From Corynebacterium kroppenstedtii (GTDB taxonomy: Bacteria > Actinomycetota > Actinomycetes > Mycobacteriales > Mycobacteriaceae): DNA of 64,000 nt. The DNA is taken from contig NZ_CP069792.1 of NCBI RefSeq assembly GCF_016894245.1, forward strand, positions 1,426,001-1,490,000. The letters run 5' to 3'. Each line of letters begins with the position of its first letter. Within the stretch, counting starts at the first letter, position 1. The translations under genes and the position numbers were made by a program. Under the pieces are notes generated by a model. That model saw only the letters and a list, made by a program, of their open reading frames with translations. It ran no database searches and had not been told where the DNA came from. Shown here in pieces: positions 45,917 through 55,902 of this stretch.

Positions 45917-48900
45917 TTATGCTGCCGGCGGGCAAATCGGTGGTACATCTTTCTTTCCACTTGCCCACTGCTTGAGTGCAGCGACGAACGCATTGGTATA
46001 CCCCACCGTGGCGTTCCCGCGCGGGTGTATCTCATCGCTCGCGAGTTCACTTACGTGGTCGTCGGCGTACGCACACCAGTCAGCTGCGTAGACGTTCGGG
46101 TATTTCTTGGCGGCGTCGACAACTTGTTGTTGAGCGTTTTGCATGTACCAACGGTCGCCATAGGGCATCGCGATAACGATGGTATGTTTCGGTCCAATCG
46201 CCTTTATAATCTCGTCCAGCTGGCCGGGGAAGGCTTGTCCATTCGTACCGAACCCTAGGAAGACGAACTGACGCAGCGCGTCCTGGGCTTTGAGGTCGGC
46301 TATGATCGCGGGAGCTGCCTGGTAGTGGCGGGATACCTCGGCGTTGATGTCTATACCGGGAAAGCGCTTTTGTAGCTCGGCTTGGGAAGCGAGCATGACG
46401 GAATCCCCAATCGCGTTGATATTTGTCCCGTCTTTAGGCACGTCATGTGTAACGACTTTTGGAGCCGGTTTGACAGCACCCCGCTCGGAGCGGTTTTCCG
46501 CCTGTAAGCGCTCTAATTCGGATTCCAGCGCAGTTCCGTGGTTAGTGTTGTGAATAGCTAGACCTGTGAAAACACAGCACAGGATCATAGCTGCCGGCAC
46601 CATCGCGCCGCCGAACCGCTGCTGGTTGGTGGAACGTTCTCCGAAAATTGCGTAGCTCAGTTTGCGTGTACTTTCAATGAACCCGTACCGGCGAATCGGT
46701 GTCTCAATGAAGCGGAAGCTCAGCTCAGCCGCGACTAACGAAATCACGATCGCGATGAGCCCCGTGATCCATTTCTTCCGTCCCCATTCATAATCCTGGA
46801 ACAGTGATACGACGAACAGGTTGGCCGGGACGTGCCACAAATACAGCGAGAACGAAATGAAACCGAGGTGGCGCAAAACCTTGTTCCGGAAAATCGCCGC
46901 TACCGGGCCATTGTTCCGGACGACAGATGCAATGATGATGGCGACGATCAAGGAACTGCTGATGAGGCCGCCTCGGTACGTGAAGGTGTCTTGGTCACCA
47001 AGCCAGAAGAAGTAGAAGATCTGCACCGCGAGCGCGGGGATAGCCAAAAGACTTAAGATCCGCCCATGTTGCAGGAGCCCCTCGCGGTATCCCCAGGTGT
47101 CGCCACGTTTTTCGGTTGACGACGAAATGGTGATCGACGCCAAAGCCGCGCCGATGAGCAGCCCGAATGCGTGGGTGTCGGTGCCGTAGTACACGCGGGT
47201 TGCGTCGTGTCCGGGGTCGACAATGATGGCCATCGCTAGCGCAGACACAACGGCACCCAGGAGGGCCAGTTTCCCGATTAACCGCGGTGTTTTGCGTAAG
47301 ATCACGAGCAATAGTGAAACGATGAGCGGCCAAATGATGTAGAACTGTTCCTCAACCGAGAGGGACCAGTAGTGAGCGAAGATCGGCAGCTCAGACTGTG
47401 CGAAATAGCTCTGCGAGTGGGCGATCTGAACCCAGTTGTTCACAAAGAGTGCCGACGACCAGAACTGTCTGCCCAGGTTCACATTGACGTCGCCGCCGAT
47501 TACTCCCGCGATAGCTGCGCAAATGACAAGCGTGCTGATGGCCGCGGGGGCAATACGCCTTACGCGGCGTATCCAGAAGTTCTTAAGGCTAATGGTGCGG
47601 GAATAAACGAATTCCCGAAGCAGCAGGGATGTGATGAGGAATCCACTGAGTACGAAGAATACGTCGACGCCCAGATAACCGCCGGGGAGTACGTTGCCGA
47701 AAAGGTGGTAAATCACCACCGAGATAACAGCGAGCCCACGGAGCCCATCAATCCCGGGGACATGTCTAATCCCTGTCGGAGCGCCCTTGGTTGACGTCTT
47801 TCCTGCGGTGGAAGTCTTGCCTCCGGCTGGGCTGGGCTGCGATGCCGTGGGACGGCCTTCACCCTTCACTCGGGTCGTGGCCGCTTGTTGTGGCGCGGCC
47901 ATGGTTTGAGTTCTAGCCGCCGGTGTTTCTGTTTGATGAACCGACGACGGGGTGGTGGACCCTCCCGCGCGCGATGACTTCTTCCCGCGTCCTTTGCCGG
48001 ATTGTCCTTTGCCGGATTTGCGGTCCGACCGTGGTTCGATCCGCTGCGGCCGGGCAGTGCCCTGTGTAAATCGCGATATTCCGGTGGCCCGTGGGACCTC
48101 GACGGAGACATAATCCGCTTTAGACGGTCGCGGAGGGGCAGGCGACTTTCGGCTTATTTCGGGAGCATCTCCCTCAGATACCTTCTCTGATCCTGAATCC
48201 TCCGCACGTTCTTGTGGAGCCGTAGCATCTTTTTGCGAAGCCCTCGCGTCTTCATCGGCAGTATGCGCCTGTGCGGCGTGCGCTTTGTCTCGCGTGGCGT
48301 CCGTTTTACGTTGCGCCTTGTCCGCTTTGCCCTTTACCGGAGCACTGCCTGCTTGCTTGGTTCGGATCGCTTGTGCCGATTTTTTATCCGACGAACCCCC
48401 TGGTTGGGTATCGCGTTTCTCAACGGAGCTTAATGGGCGTGCTGTTGCCCCCGACACCTGCGGTTTCGGGCGTCGCAATGAAAGCCGCGGAGCACTACCA
48501 ACCTCTGATTGCCTATGTGATCGTGTCAGCGAAGATCCCACAGCACGATTGCGTCCAACATTTTTCTTCCCGACGGAACCTGCGCCCGTGATCCCGGACG
48601 TTCCCGAAGGAGTAGTCCGCGCGTCAGCTAAACGACGAGCACCGGCCGGAGCACGGCCGACGTGCCGAAAAGATGGTGTGTCACTCTCACGGGTTGAACT
48701 CTGCGACTCCGAGGTGCGACGTCGCGCACTCACGGGCGTTGACGTGCGGGAAGCAAAAAAATGCGTCTCTACACCGGCGTGATCGTCGTTCCGGCTGTCA
48801 CGGCGTCGAACCTCACCACGGCCTTGCCGCTCGCCGTTGTTACTTGCGCGTCTGGTTTCGTCAGCAGCCCCGTCGTCAGGCGTCGTCGATTGTTGTGATG

Positions 48901-49237
48901 AGGCCGATGAACCACTTTTTGCTGAACCGGACGAGCGTGTCGTAGACGATCCAGCCTTGGACGACCCAACCTCGGACGATTCCGTCGCAAGGGTTCCAGA
49001 TGACGCGGTCGCGGAGGAATCGGAGGGCGCGCTCGCGGATGAAGTGGAAGAACCGGAATGACCTGGCTTAGGATCGGACTGCTGAGCCGTTGCGGGCTGG
49101 CTAGGTCTCGGAGAGTTACCGATGGTGGAGCCAGACTTCAGCAGAGAACTTCCCTGTTGAGCAGCGGATTGCACCGCTTGTGCCGCTCGGCGGGTGGCTT
49201 TGCCCAAACCTGCAGGTGAGAGTTTTGGAAGACGCAT
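45917..49237 (-). CDS. OatA-like membrane acyltransferase with SGNH domain and long disordered N-terminus
   Basis: 1106 residues. The first ~485 are low-complexity, rich in Ser, Thr, Ala, Lys, Arg and Gln with no membrane segment. From about 490 an acyltransferase-3 domain starts (GIDGLRGLAVISVVIYHLF, VFFVLSGFLITSLLL, YWSLSVEEQFYIIWPL) with ten or more membrane segments, followed by an extracytoplasmic SGNH esterase/transferase domain (GDSVML near 941 and DEIHPRG near 1072). This two-part layout is that of OatA-type enzymes that O-acylate peptidoglycan or surface glycans. The donor side is membrane; the acceptor is unknown. The N-terminal extension is unusually long. Confidence 0.85.
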   Translation of the reverse strand: MRLPKLSPAGLGKATRRAAQAVQSAAQQGSSLLKSGSTIGNSPRPSQPATAQQSDPKPGHSGSSTSSASAPSDSSATASSGTLATESSEVGSSKAGSSTTRSSGSAKSGSSASSQQSTTPDDGAADETRRASNNGERQGRGEVRRRDSRNDDHAGVETHFFASRTSTPVSARRRTSESQSSTRESDTPSFRHVGRAPAGARRLADARTTPSGTSGITGAGSVGKKNVGRNRAVGSSLTRSHRQSEVGSAPRLSLRRPKPQVSGATARPLSSVEKRDTQPGGSSDKKSAQAIRTKQAGSAPVKGKADKAQRKTDATRDKAHAAQAHTADEDARASQKDATAPQERAEDSGSEKVSEGDAPEISRKSPAPPRPSKADYVSVEVPRATGISRFTQGTARPQRIEPRSDRKSGKGQSGKGRGKKSSRAGGSTTPSSVHQTETPAARTQTMAAPQQAATTRVKGEGRPTASQPSPAGGKTSTAGKTSTKGAPTGIRHVPGIDGLRGLAVISVVIYHLFGNVLPGGYLGVDVFFVLSGFLITSLLLREFVYSRTISLKNFWIRRVRRIAPAAISTLVICAAIAGVIGGDVNVNLGRQFWSSALFVNNWVQIAHSQSYFAQSELPIFAHYWSLSVEEQFYIIWPLIVSLLLVILRKTPRLIGKLALLGAVVSALAMAIIVDPGHDATRVYYGTDTHAFGLLIGAALASITISSSTEKRGDTWGYREGLLQHGRILSLLAIPALAVQIFYFFWLGDQDTFTYRGGLISSSLIVAIIIASVVRNNGPVAAIFRNKVLRHLGFISFSLYLWHVPANLFVVSLFQDYEWGRKKWITGLIAIVISLVAAELSFRFIETPIRRYGFIESTRKLSYAIFGERSTNQQRFGGAMVPAAMILCCVFTGLAIHNTNHGTALESELERLQAENRSERGAVKPAPKVVTHDVPKDGTNINAIGDSVMLASQAELQKRFPGIDINAEVSRHYQAAPAIIADLKAQDALRQFVFLGFGTNGQAFPGQLDEIIKAIGPKHTIVIAMPYGDRWYMQNAQQQVVDAAKKYPNVYAADWCAYADDHVSELASDEIHPRGNATVGYTNAFVAALKQWASGKKDVPPICPPAA

Positions 49238-49583
49238 TCTAGGTTTCGTTTAGCTCGTGAGTGAGATGGCAGAGTGCAAAGTCTAACGCACTTTGGCCGC
49301 TGACCACATACGCGCCGATAGGGCCATGTTGCCGTAAATGACCCCGTCGGAACGGGAGACGGATTTGATCGTAGCCCCCTTCAGAAGCAGCCTCGTGCAT
49401 CTTCAATGTCGCGTTGTCACAATGTTATTAATTTGTTGCATAGAAGATAGGGGAATGCTGTGAACAGAGAGATATACTGAGCTTGTCGCAGCATAGGGTA
49501 TTCCCTGTGTAGCCATGTTTTCTGGACTTATTCCAGTGGTTTTCGGTCCGCTATATACGGACATGTACAGCAAGGATGTCGTT
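49238..49583. promoter_or_regulatory. Divergent control region with a -10 candidate for the protease gene
   Basis: 346 bases between the acyltransferase and protease genes with no gene. TATACT at 49473-49478, preceded by GA, is a good -10 for the rightward protease gene; no clear -35 is seen. An AT-rich stretch lies at 49420-49440. Confidence 0.45.
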
Positions 49584-50501
49584 ATGTCTTTGGTTAACTC
49601 AGTAAGTCGTGCTGGTTTAGCAGTGCTCGCCTCGGCGGCGTTGTGTGTCGGTGTTGGTGGGGCAGCTCATGCATCAGACGCGCCGACGGATACCTCGGCA
49701 GATAATCCGGCCGCTTCCGAGTCACCGATAATTAACGACGCTGACCCCGACACTGCAGCTACGGCATCCGATGCTGCACCTTCGGCGGAGTACGGCCTTT
49801 TCGATGACATTGTCGCTCAGACCGGAATGGCTGGCGAGCACCGAATTCAAGGCGTTTATTTCCCCTCCCCATCGGCACCCGCTGAGGCGGTGGAGCTCGC
49901 TAAACAGGGAATTTCCCTTTACGGCCCGGGAACCCCCGTGTTTGTTGGCAACGCGATTTGTACAGTCACTGCAGCCGGCCACGACTCTAACGGTCGGGCT
50001 ATGGCTATTACTGCTGGGCACTGCGGACCAGCCGGAAGTCCAGTGACCTCGATGGACTCGCAGGATGTCGGAGTTTCAGGCACCGTCGTCCGCACCAGCG
50101 AGAACCCGAAGTATTCTGTTATTGAGCTCAAAGACAATGCCCGTGTGAGCTCCTCCTATGGACAGGTCACTGCCGACGGCATTGGTGGCGGCGGTGTCGC
50201 GCCTGGCGTGCAATTATGCAAGAACGGTATTTCTACCGGCTGGACATGCGGACAGGCGTGGGAGGCTCCCGCAGATTCGCACTATCTCACGCAAGTGTGC
50301 GCAACGCACGGCGACTCTGGTGCCCCAGTTCTGCTCGGGAACCGGATTGTTGGACTTGTTGAAGGAAGCCCGGGGCCGATTTCCTGTCGTTTCCCAGCGC
50401 AGGGTTCTCTGTTCACGCCGACCGATGTTATTGACATGCAGGCCGTGTTGAATTCACTCAACGCAACGGCCGGCCCTGGAAACGGATTCCGCCTAGGGTA
50501 G
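49584..50501 (+). CDS. Secreted trypsin-fold serine protease-like protein
   Basis: About 305 residues. A Sec signal peptide (RAGLAVLASAALCVGVGGAAHA) precedes an Asp/Ala-rich propeptide-like stretch. The S1 fold shows the histidine in ITAGHC (about residue 143) and the nucleophile in THGDSGAPV (about 243). Where the catalytic Asp is expected (DYAVIxL in relatives) the sequence reads KYSVIEL, so the triad may be incomplete. Three Cys pairs fit disulfides. ATG at 49584 is preceded by AAGGA; the frame extends upstream to 49515 without a signal character. Confidence 0.83.
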   Translation: MSLVNSVSRAGLAVLASAALCVGVGGAAHASDAPTDTSADNPAASESPIINDADPDTAATASDAAPSAEYGLFDDIVAQTGMAGEHRIQGVYFPSPSAPAEAVELAKQGISLYGPGTPVFVGNAICTVTAAGHDSNGRAMAITAGHCGPAGSPVTSMDSQDVGVSGTVVRTSENPKYSVIELKDNARVSSSYGQVTADGIGGGGVAPGVQLCKNGISTGWTCGQAWEAPADSHYLTQVCATHGDSGAPVLLGNRIVGLVEGSPGPISCRFPAQGSLFTPTDVIDMQAVLNSLNATAGPGNGFRLG

Positions 50502-50521
50502 CAGCGTGGTGAACCGCGCTG
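50502..50521. terminator. Hairpin between convergent protease and phosphatase genes
   Basis: CAGCGTGG, loop TGAA and CCGCGCTG form an eight-base stem immediately after the protease stop. No T run follows, so terminator activity is uncertain. Confidence 0.35.
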
Positions 50522-50523
50522 GG

Positions 50524-52323
50524 CTAACCCTGATTAGTTAACCGGCGCTGAACAGTCTCGTGGAGAAGTCCGTTGGTGGCCAGAGCATCGCCACCATGCG
50601 GGCCGTGTTCACCGGCAAGGGACGTAAACGTTCCGCCAGCTCCCTCGACGACGGGCACCAGTGCAGCTAAATCCCACAGCGACACTTCCGGCTCCGCGGC
50701 GATATCGACGGCGCCCTCTGCCACCAGGCAGTACGAGTAAAAATCGCCGAATCCTCGCAAGCGCCAGGCGTCGTCGGTGAGAGATACGAACACATCGAGC
50801 AAGCCTCGATCCTTCCACCCCTCAAGCGACGACATGGAGATCGAGCTATCGCCCACATCGCTGACCGTGGAAACGCACAGTTGTCGCAGGGCGCCATTGG
50901 GCGTTGCACCATTACCCAGAGCCCAGGCGGCTTCACCAGTGACGCCAATCCACTTGCGTCCGAGAGCAGGTGCGGACACGACACCGACTTGTGGGTATCC
51001 GTCCACCATCAACGAAATGAGCGTCGCCCATACGGGGACCCCGCGGACATAGTTCTTCGTCCCGTCGATTGGGTCAATCACCCACTGGCGGCCCGATAGT
51101 ACCGGCTCGCCCCCGAACTCTTCCCCAAGGACCTCGTCATCAGGGCATTCCGTGCTCAAGAGGCGACGGAGGGTGCGCTCGGTGTCCAAGTCCGCGTCGG
51201 ACACCGGGGTCATGTCGGGCTTAGCGTTGACCTGAAGCTCAGTGGAGAGGAATCGCTTCATCGTGATCGCGTCGGCGGCATCAGCGAGCCGAAGCGCGCG
51301 GTCAACGTCATCGCCATATGCACTGCTTGACCACGGCCGTGGGGTCGCATTGGCAGTACCCGCATGATCGCCCTCGTCGGCAATAAATGAAGTAGATGAA
51401 CTAGCCCCATCCGCATGGAGCGTGTGCTCAATCGTATCGACAATTCCCTCAGGCCCAGCGATCGACCAGGTCACGCCTTGGGCATCAACGCGGCGGGTCG
51501 TTCCCCCGACACCTTCGACCAGCGCTTTCCCCGGAAGCCAATCCCATGATTTCACCGAGTGCTGAATCCACGCGCCGAGTTCACCATGTGCCACCGACGC
51601 CAAATCGACCGACCCAGACCCCAACATCCGCACACTGGCGAACTCTTCGACAACACCCATCCACGCGGAGCTAATATCCGGCTGCTTCATAAAAGTGGGG
51701 TGCAAATATGTGCCCAAGCATTCGTGATCTGCCGAGTGAGCCGTGGAATCAAGCCGGGGCAGCGCTTTATCATCCAGAGTGGTGGGAATGGAGGGGCCGC
51801 CGATCCAGGTATATCCCATTGCCGGGCGGTGGACGGCTCCCAAAATCAGCCGATCAGGATTCTCGGCAACGGCTTCGGGGGTGTCATCACCTCCTTCCAC
51901 CAGCGCAATCGCAGAACACCAGTAATCTGATCCGCGAGTGAAGTTGTAGGTCCCATCGACGGGATCGATCACCCACACCCGGCCAGACTGTGAGGGGCGC
52001 GACGCTCCTTCTTCACCGACGACCCCATCGTCGGGACGTAGTAATTCCAGTACCTCAGCGACAAATTGTTCCGCCGCCCGGTCAGCTTCGGTCACAACGT
52101 CGGACACCGACGTTTTGTACTCCGTGGCCAACCCGCCGCGAGCCTGCTTTCCTTCGCGTAAACGCCACGCCAGGCGCCCAGCGTTGTACACGATGTCCCG
52201 TGCGAGCCGTTGGTCATCCACCCCCTCGCGGGCGATGGCGAAGGTTTTAGCCAGCGCGCTGACCATCTCCGTCATGGTGTGCGGTACCTGCTCCTCCGAA
52301 GAATCCATACTCTTATTGTGCAC
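50524..52323 (-). CDS. Fusion of inositol-monophosphatase-like and histidinol-phosphatase (HisN) domains
   Basis: One 599-residue frame with two complete inositol monophosphatase-fold domains. Domain 1: GEEG (about 105), [12 protein letters not shown] (about 117) and [16 protein letters not shown] (about 254). Domain 2: GEEFGG (about 398), [12 protein letters not shown] (about 413) and [16 protein letters not shown] (about 546). Both keep the metal-binding Glu and Asp residues. In Corynebacterium glutamicum an inositol-monophosphatase gene and hisN lie side by side next to prfB, so domain 2 is probably the histidine-pathway phosphatase HisN and domain 1 the ImpA/SuhB-like enzyme, here in one chain. 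They are joined by a linker of about 40 residues. The GTG at 52323 or the ATG at 52308 is the start. Divergent from prfB. Confidence 0.88.
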   Translation of the reverse strand: MHNKSMDSSEEQVPHTMTEMVSALAKTFAIAREGVDDQRLARDIVYNAGRLAWRLREGKQARGGLATEYKTSVSDVVTEADRAAEQFVAEVLELLRPDDGVVGEEGASRPSQSGRVWVIDPVDGTYNFTRGSDYWCSAIALVEGGDDTPEAVAENPDRLILGAVHRPAMGYTWIGGPSIPTTLDDKALPRLDSTAHSADHECLGTYLHPTFMKQPDISSAWMGVVEEFASVRMLGSGSVDLASVAHGELGAWIQHSVKSWDWLPGKALVEGVGGTTRRVDAQGVTWSIAGPEGIVDTIEHTLHADGASSSTSFIADEGDHAGTANATPRPWSSSAYGDDVDRALRLADAADAITMKRFLSTELQVNAKPDMTPVSDADLDTERTLRRLLSTECPDDEVLGEEFGGEPVLSGRQWVIDPIDGTKNYVRGVPVWATLISLMVDGYPQVGVVSAPALGRKWIGVTGEAAWALGNGATPNGALRQLCVSTVSDVGDSSISMSSLEGWKDRGLLDVFVSLTDDAWRLRGFGDFYSYCLVAEGAVDIAAEPEVSLWDLAALVPVVEGAGGTFTSLAGEHGPHGGDALATNGLLHETVQRRLTNQG

Positions 52324-52355
52324 TACCTCTATGACACACTGTTAGGATTACCCAC

Positions 52356-53495
52356 GTGAATCCGGACGTTTCTCAAGATCTCGAAGACCTCAATTCCACC
52401 CTGACGACCATTGAAAAAGTGGTGGACGTCGATGACCTCAAGGATCAGGTACGCGAACTTGAAGCCCAGGCGTCCGATCCCTCCTTGTGGGATGATCCTG
52501 ATCACGCCCAACAGGTGACGTCGAAACTGAGCCACGTGCAAGCGCAGATCAAAAAAGTCACGGCGTTACGCCAGCGCGTCGACGACATGCCGGTGATGTA
52601 TGAGCTTGCCGACGACGCCGTCGAGGCGGGGGATACTGACGCTGCTGACGAAGCGCGAGAGATGGCTGATAGCGAGCGCGAAACCTTGCGCCACGAGATT
52701 GAATCCCTCGAGGTCCAGACGATGTTGTCGGGGGAATACGATGAGCGTGAGGCCGTCGTTAATATCCGGTCAGCTGCAGGTGGTGTGGATGCCGCGGACT
52801 GGGCGGAAATGTTGATGCGCATGTACACGCGGTGGGCGGAACAGCATGGGCATAAGATCGACGTGTTCGATATTTCGTATGCCGAAGAGGCTGGCATTAA
52901 GTCGGCTACATTCATTGTGCATGGCGATTACATGTATGGTCAGCTATCCGTTGAACAGGGAACGCACCGCCTCGTCCGAATAAGCCCATTCGACAACCAG
53001 GGGCGTCGGCAAACATCGTTCGCTGAGGTTGAGGTTCTACCGGTAGTGGAAAAAACCGACCATATAGATATTGACGACAATGACGTCCGGGTTGATGTGT
53101 ACCGATCATCGGGTCCGGGTGGGCAGTCGGTGAATACGACCGACTCGGCGGTGCGGTTGACGCATATCCCGACGGGGATTGTTGTGACGTGCCAGAACGA
53201 GAAATCCCAGATCCAGAACCGGGCGTCGGCTATGCGGGTGTTAGCTGCGAAGCTCTTAGAGCGGAAGCGTGAAGAAGAGCAAGCAGAAATGAATGCGCTG
53301 AAGGGGGATGGCTCCAATTCATGGGGGAACCAGATGCGCTCCTATGTGCTGCATCCCTACCAGATGGTGAAGGATTTGCGCACGAATTTTGAGGTCAATG
53401 ATCCGTCGAAGGTGCTGGATGGTGACCTGGACGGGTTCCTGGAAGCAGGGATTCGTTGGCGAATGGCTCAGCAGCATGGACAAGACAATAACTAG
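52356..53495 (+). CDS. prfB: Peptide chain release factor 2
   Basis: 379 residues. Recognises UAA and UGA: the SPF motif is present in [13 protein letters not shown], and the GGQ loop in [18 protein letters not shown] promotes peptidyl-tRNA hydrolysis. The frame is continuous, so there is no programmed +1 frameshift as in Escherichia coli. GTG start preceded by TTAGGATTACCCAC. It is the first of prfB-ftsE-ftsX-smpB, an actinobacterial order. Confidence 0.97.
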   Translation: MNPDVSQDLEDLNSTLTTIEKVVDVDDLKDQVRELEAQASDPSLWDDPDHAQQVTSKLSHVQAQIKKVTALRQRVDDMPVMYELADDAVEAGDTDAADEAREMADSERETLRHEIESLEVQTMLSGEYDEREAVVNIRSAAGGVDAADWAEMLMRMYTRWAEQHGHKIDVFDISYAEEAGIKSATFIVHGDYMYGQLSVEQGTHRLVRISPFDNQGRRQTSFAEVEVLPVVEKTDHIDIDDNDVRVDVYRSSGPGGQSVNTTDSAVRLTHIPTGIVVTCQNEKSQIQNRASAMRVLAAKLLERKREEEQAEMNALKGDGSNSWGNQMRSYVLHPYQMVKDLRTNFEVNDPSKVLDGDLDGFLEAGIRWRMAQQHGQDNN

Positions 53496-53563
53496 CTTTC
53501 CCACATGATTCACATTCACAACAAGGGTTACCAATTGTCCCAGTAGTGCGTTAGTCTGGCTCC

Positions 53564-54253
53564 GTGATTAAGTACGACGCGGTTACCAAGATGTACCGGA
53601 CGTCCACCCGCCCGGCCCTGGATGCCGTCTCTGTGACCATTGACAAGGGCGAATTTGTCTTCCTGATTGGACCATCGGGATCCGGCAAATCCACCTTCCT
53701 TCAGCTAATGTTGAAGGAACAGAATGTCAGTAGCGGGGACTTGTGGGTTGAGGATTTCCACGTCAATAAGTTGCCCAGGAAGAAGGTGCCACAGCTACGC
53801 CAAAAGATCGGCTACGTGTTCCAGGACTTTCGGCTCCTCCCGAAGAAGAATGTTTATGACAATGTCGCTTTCGCCCTGGAAGTTATTGGGACACGACGCT
53901 CGGCAATTGACAAGCGTGTGAAGGAAGTACTTGACCTTGTGGGGTTGGGGAGCAAGCGCAACCGCATGCCGAATGAGCTGTCCGGGGGAGAGCAACAGCG
54001 CGTCGCTATCGCTCGAGCCTCGGTCAACCGCCCTCTAGTTCTTCTTGCCGACGAGCCCACGGGCAACCTTGACCCGGACACCAGTGCCGACATCTTGACG
54101 CTGCTTAACCGGATTAATCAGATGGGGACGACGGTTATTATGTCGACACATGACGCAGGTGCTGTGAACGCCATGCGCCAGCGTGTGCTGGAGCTTCATT
54201 CCGGAAAGCTCGTTCGTGACGATGCCCGCGGCCTGTATGGCGTCGGAAAGTAG
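53564..54253 (+). CDS. ftsE: Cell-division ABC ATPase FtsE
   Basis: 229 residues. Walker [11 protein letters not shown], signature [14 protein letters not shown], Walker [13 protein letters not shown]. With FtsX it activates peptidoglycan hydrolases at the septum. GTG start; TAGTCT lies six bases before it, so the transcript may be leaderless from here. ftsX follows after 11 bases. Confidence 0.97.
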   Translation: MIKYDAVTKMYRTSTRPALDAVSVTIDKGEFVFLIGPSGSGKSTFLQLMLKEQNVSSGDLWVEDFHVNKLPRKKVPQLRQKIGYVFQDFRLLPKKNVYDNVAFALEVIGTRRSAIDKRVKEVLDLVGLGSKRNRMPNELSGGEQQRVAIARASVNRPLVLLADEPTGNLDPDTSADILTLLNRINQMGTTVIMSTHDAGAVNAMRQRVLELHSGKLVRDDARGLYGVGK

Positions 54254-54264
54254 GGGAGGGCCCA

Positions 54265-55167
54265 ATGAAGACTAGATTTGTTTTTCGCGAGGCCTTTTCG
54301 GGGTTGAGTCGTAACATGACGATGACTATCGCCATGATTATTACGACGGCGATCTCGTTGGCTTTGCTGGCCACCGGGTTTCTAGTGACCTCAGTGACGG
54401 CAAAAACTAAGGACATTTATCTGGATCGTGTTGAAGTCATGGTCCAGCTTGATGACAACATTTCGGCTAATGACAAAAACTGCTCTAGCAAGGAATGTAA
54501 GGAAGTTCAGGATAAGCTGAAGTCCGATGACGGTGTCGAATCGGTGACATTCCGTAGCCGCGAGCAGTCCTATGAGCATTTCAAGGAGCTGTTTCAGGAC
54601 TCTGATCCCCGTCTTGTAGCAGATACGAGCCCTGACGCTCTACCGGCCGCCTTACACGTGCGGTTGAAAGATCCGCTGGATACGAAGCCTCTTGATGGCG
54701 TGAAGGATATGCCACAGGTCTCCGAGGTCGTTGACCAGGTTGATGACCTCCGCGGTGCCACGAATAACCTCAATGCCATTAGAAATGCGACCTTCGTGGT
54801 GGCGTTTGTACAGGCGATCGCTGCGGTGTTCTTGATCGTGAACATGGTCCAGATTGCGGCTTATTCCCGACGGCAAGAAACAACGATCATGCGGATGGTG
54901 GGTGCTACTCGGTGGTTTACTCAAGCCCCGTTCGTCTTGGAAGCGGTGTTGGCGTCATTCCTGGGATCGCTGGTGGCAATCGGTGGGCTTATCTTGGGCA
55001 AGGAATTTGTTCTCGATAAGACGCTCAAGAGCTTGTATGATTCCCGTTTGATTGTGCGGCTGACTTTAGCCGATATTGGAATGGTCTCGCCGATCATCAT
55101 TATTGTGGGCGTAGTGTTTGCGGCCATTACCGCGCAAGCAACATTGCGCTGGTACGTAAGGGATTAG
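54265..55167 (+). CDS. ftsX: Cell-division membrane protein FtsX
   Basis: 300 residues. First membrane segment at about 22-45 (IAMIITTAISLALLATGFLV), a large extracytoplasmic loop (about 50-170) with a Cys pair, and three C-terminal segments (TFVVAFVQAIAAVFLIVNMV, LASFLGSLVAIGGLILG, IIIIVGVVFAAITAQA). The loop recruits cell-wall hydrolases in relatives. Ribosome site GGGAGG. Confidence 0.95.
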   Translation: MKTRFVFREAFSGLSRNMTMTIAMIITTAISLALLATGFLVTSVTAKTKDIYLDRVEVMVQLDDNISANDKNCSSKECKEVQDKLKSDDGVESVTFRSREQSYEHFKELFQDSDPRLVADTSPDALPAALHVRLKDPLDTKPLDGVKDMPQVSEVVDQVDDLRGATNNLNAIRNATFVVAFVQAIAAVFLIVNMVQIAAYSRRQETTIMRMVGATRWFTQAPFVLEAVLASFLGSLVAIGGLILGKEFVLDKTLKSLYDSRLIVRLTLADIGMVSPIIIIVGVVFAAITAQATLRWYVRD

Positions 55168-55188
55168 CACGCTGTGCGTAGCACGTAG

Positions 55189-55213
55189 CGCGATGTGCGT
55201 TGTGCGCATCGCG
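55189..55213 (+). repeat. Inverted repeat in the ftsX-smpB gap
   Basis: CGCGATG and CATCGCG (seven bases) flank an eleven-base loop in a GTGCG-rich stretch. No T run. It could be an mRNA hairpin between ftsX and smpB. Confidence 0.4.
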
Positions 55214-55263
55214 TTCGGTGCGCACTGTGTCGATGATGGAAATGTAGTTGTGAGGAGTTCGAC

Positions 55264-55815
55264 GTGGCGAAAAAAGCGACATTAGTTGACCACGGGGCGG
55301 CTAAGGGTAAAAAGAAAGCCCAGTCGAAGGCGTCGAAAAAGAACGCGAACAAACGGTTGGTTGTTGCTACTAACCGGCGGGCGCGTCACGACTACACCAT
55401 CCTTGATACGTGGGAAGCTGGGATTCAGCTCGTCGGGACTGAGGTGAAGTCCCTCCGCGAGGGGAAAGCGTCGTTAATTGATTCCTTCGCGACGATTGAC
55501 GACGGCGAAGTGTGGTTGCAGCACCTCCACATTCCGGAGTATTCCAAAGGGCACTGGACGAACCATTCGCCCCGGCGGACGCGAAAGTTGCTGCTCCACC
55601 GCAACGAGATTGATTCCATCATGGGCAAGGTGCGCGACGGCAATAACACGCTGATTCCGTTGAGCCTGTATTTTTCCGACGGGAAATTGAAAGTGGAATT
55701 AGCTCTGGGCCGCGGTAAACAGGACTATGACCGTCGCCAAGATATCAAGCGTCGGACCGAAGAGCGGGAGGCAACTCGTGCCCTCGGCAGGCGCGTGAAG
55801 GGCCTGACGGGCTAG
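55264..55815 (+). CDS. smpB: tmRNA-binding protein SmpB
   Basis: 183 residues; binds tmRNA and loads it on stalled ribosomes. Core: RRARHDYTILDTWEAGIQLVGTEVKSLREG, IPEYSKGHWTNHSPRRTRKLLLH and the C-terminal basic tail KQDYDRRQDIKRRTEERE. The N-terminus carries a Lys-rich extension of about 25 residues. GTG start preceded by GAGGAG. The ssrA gene lies 1.3 kb downstream with one gene between. Confidence 0.96.
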   Translation: MAKKATLVDHGAAKGKKKAQSKASKKNANKRLVVATNRRARHDYTILDTWEAGIQLVGTEVKSLREGKASLIDSFATIDDGEVWLQHLHIPEYSKGHWTNHSPRRTRKLLLHRNEIDSIMGKVRDGNNTLIPLSLYFSDGKLKVELALGRGKQDYDRRQDIKRRTEEREATRALGRRVKGLTG

Positions 55816-55902
55816 GGGCCGGTTTCGGGGTAGTAATTGCTGGCCAGATGTGATTGAGTATGAAAAATACTTAGCTGTACTGGCCTACTTGAGGGAGGAG
55901 CA

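Noticed and set aside
52356..52440. Programmed frameshift in prfB
   Set aside because: The frame is continuous with no in-frame TGA near codon 25.
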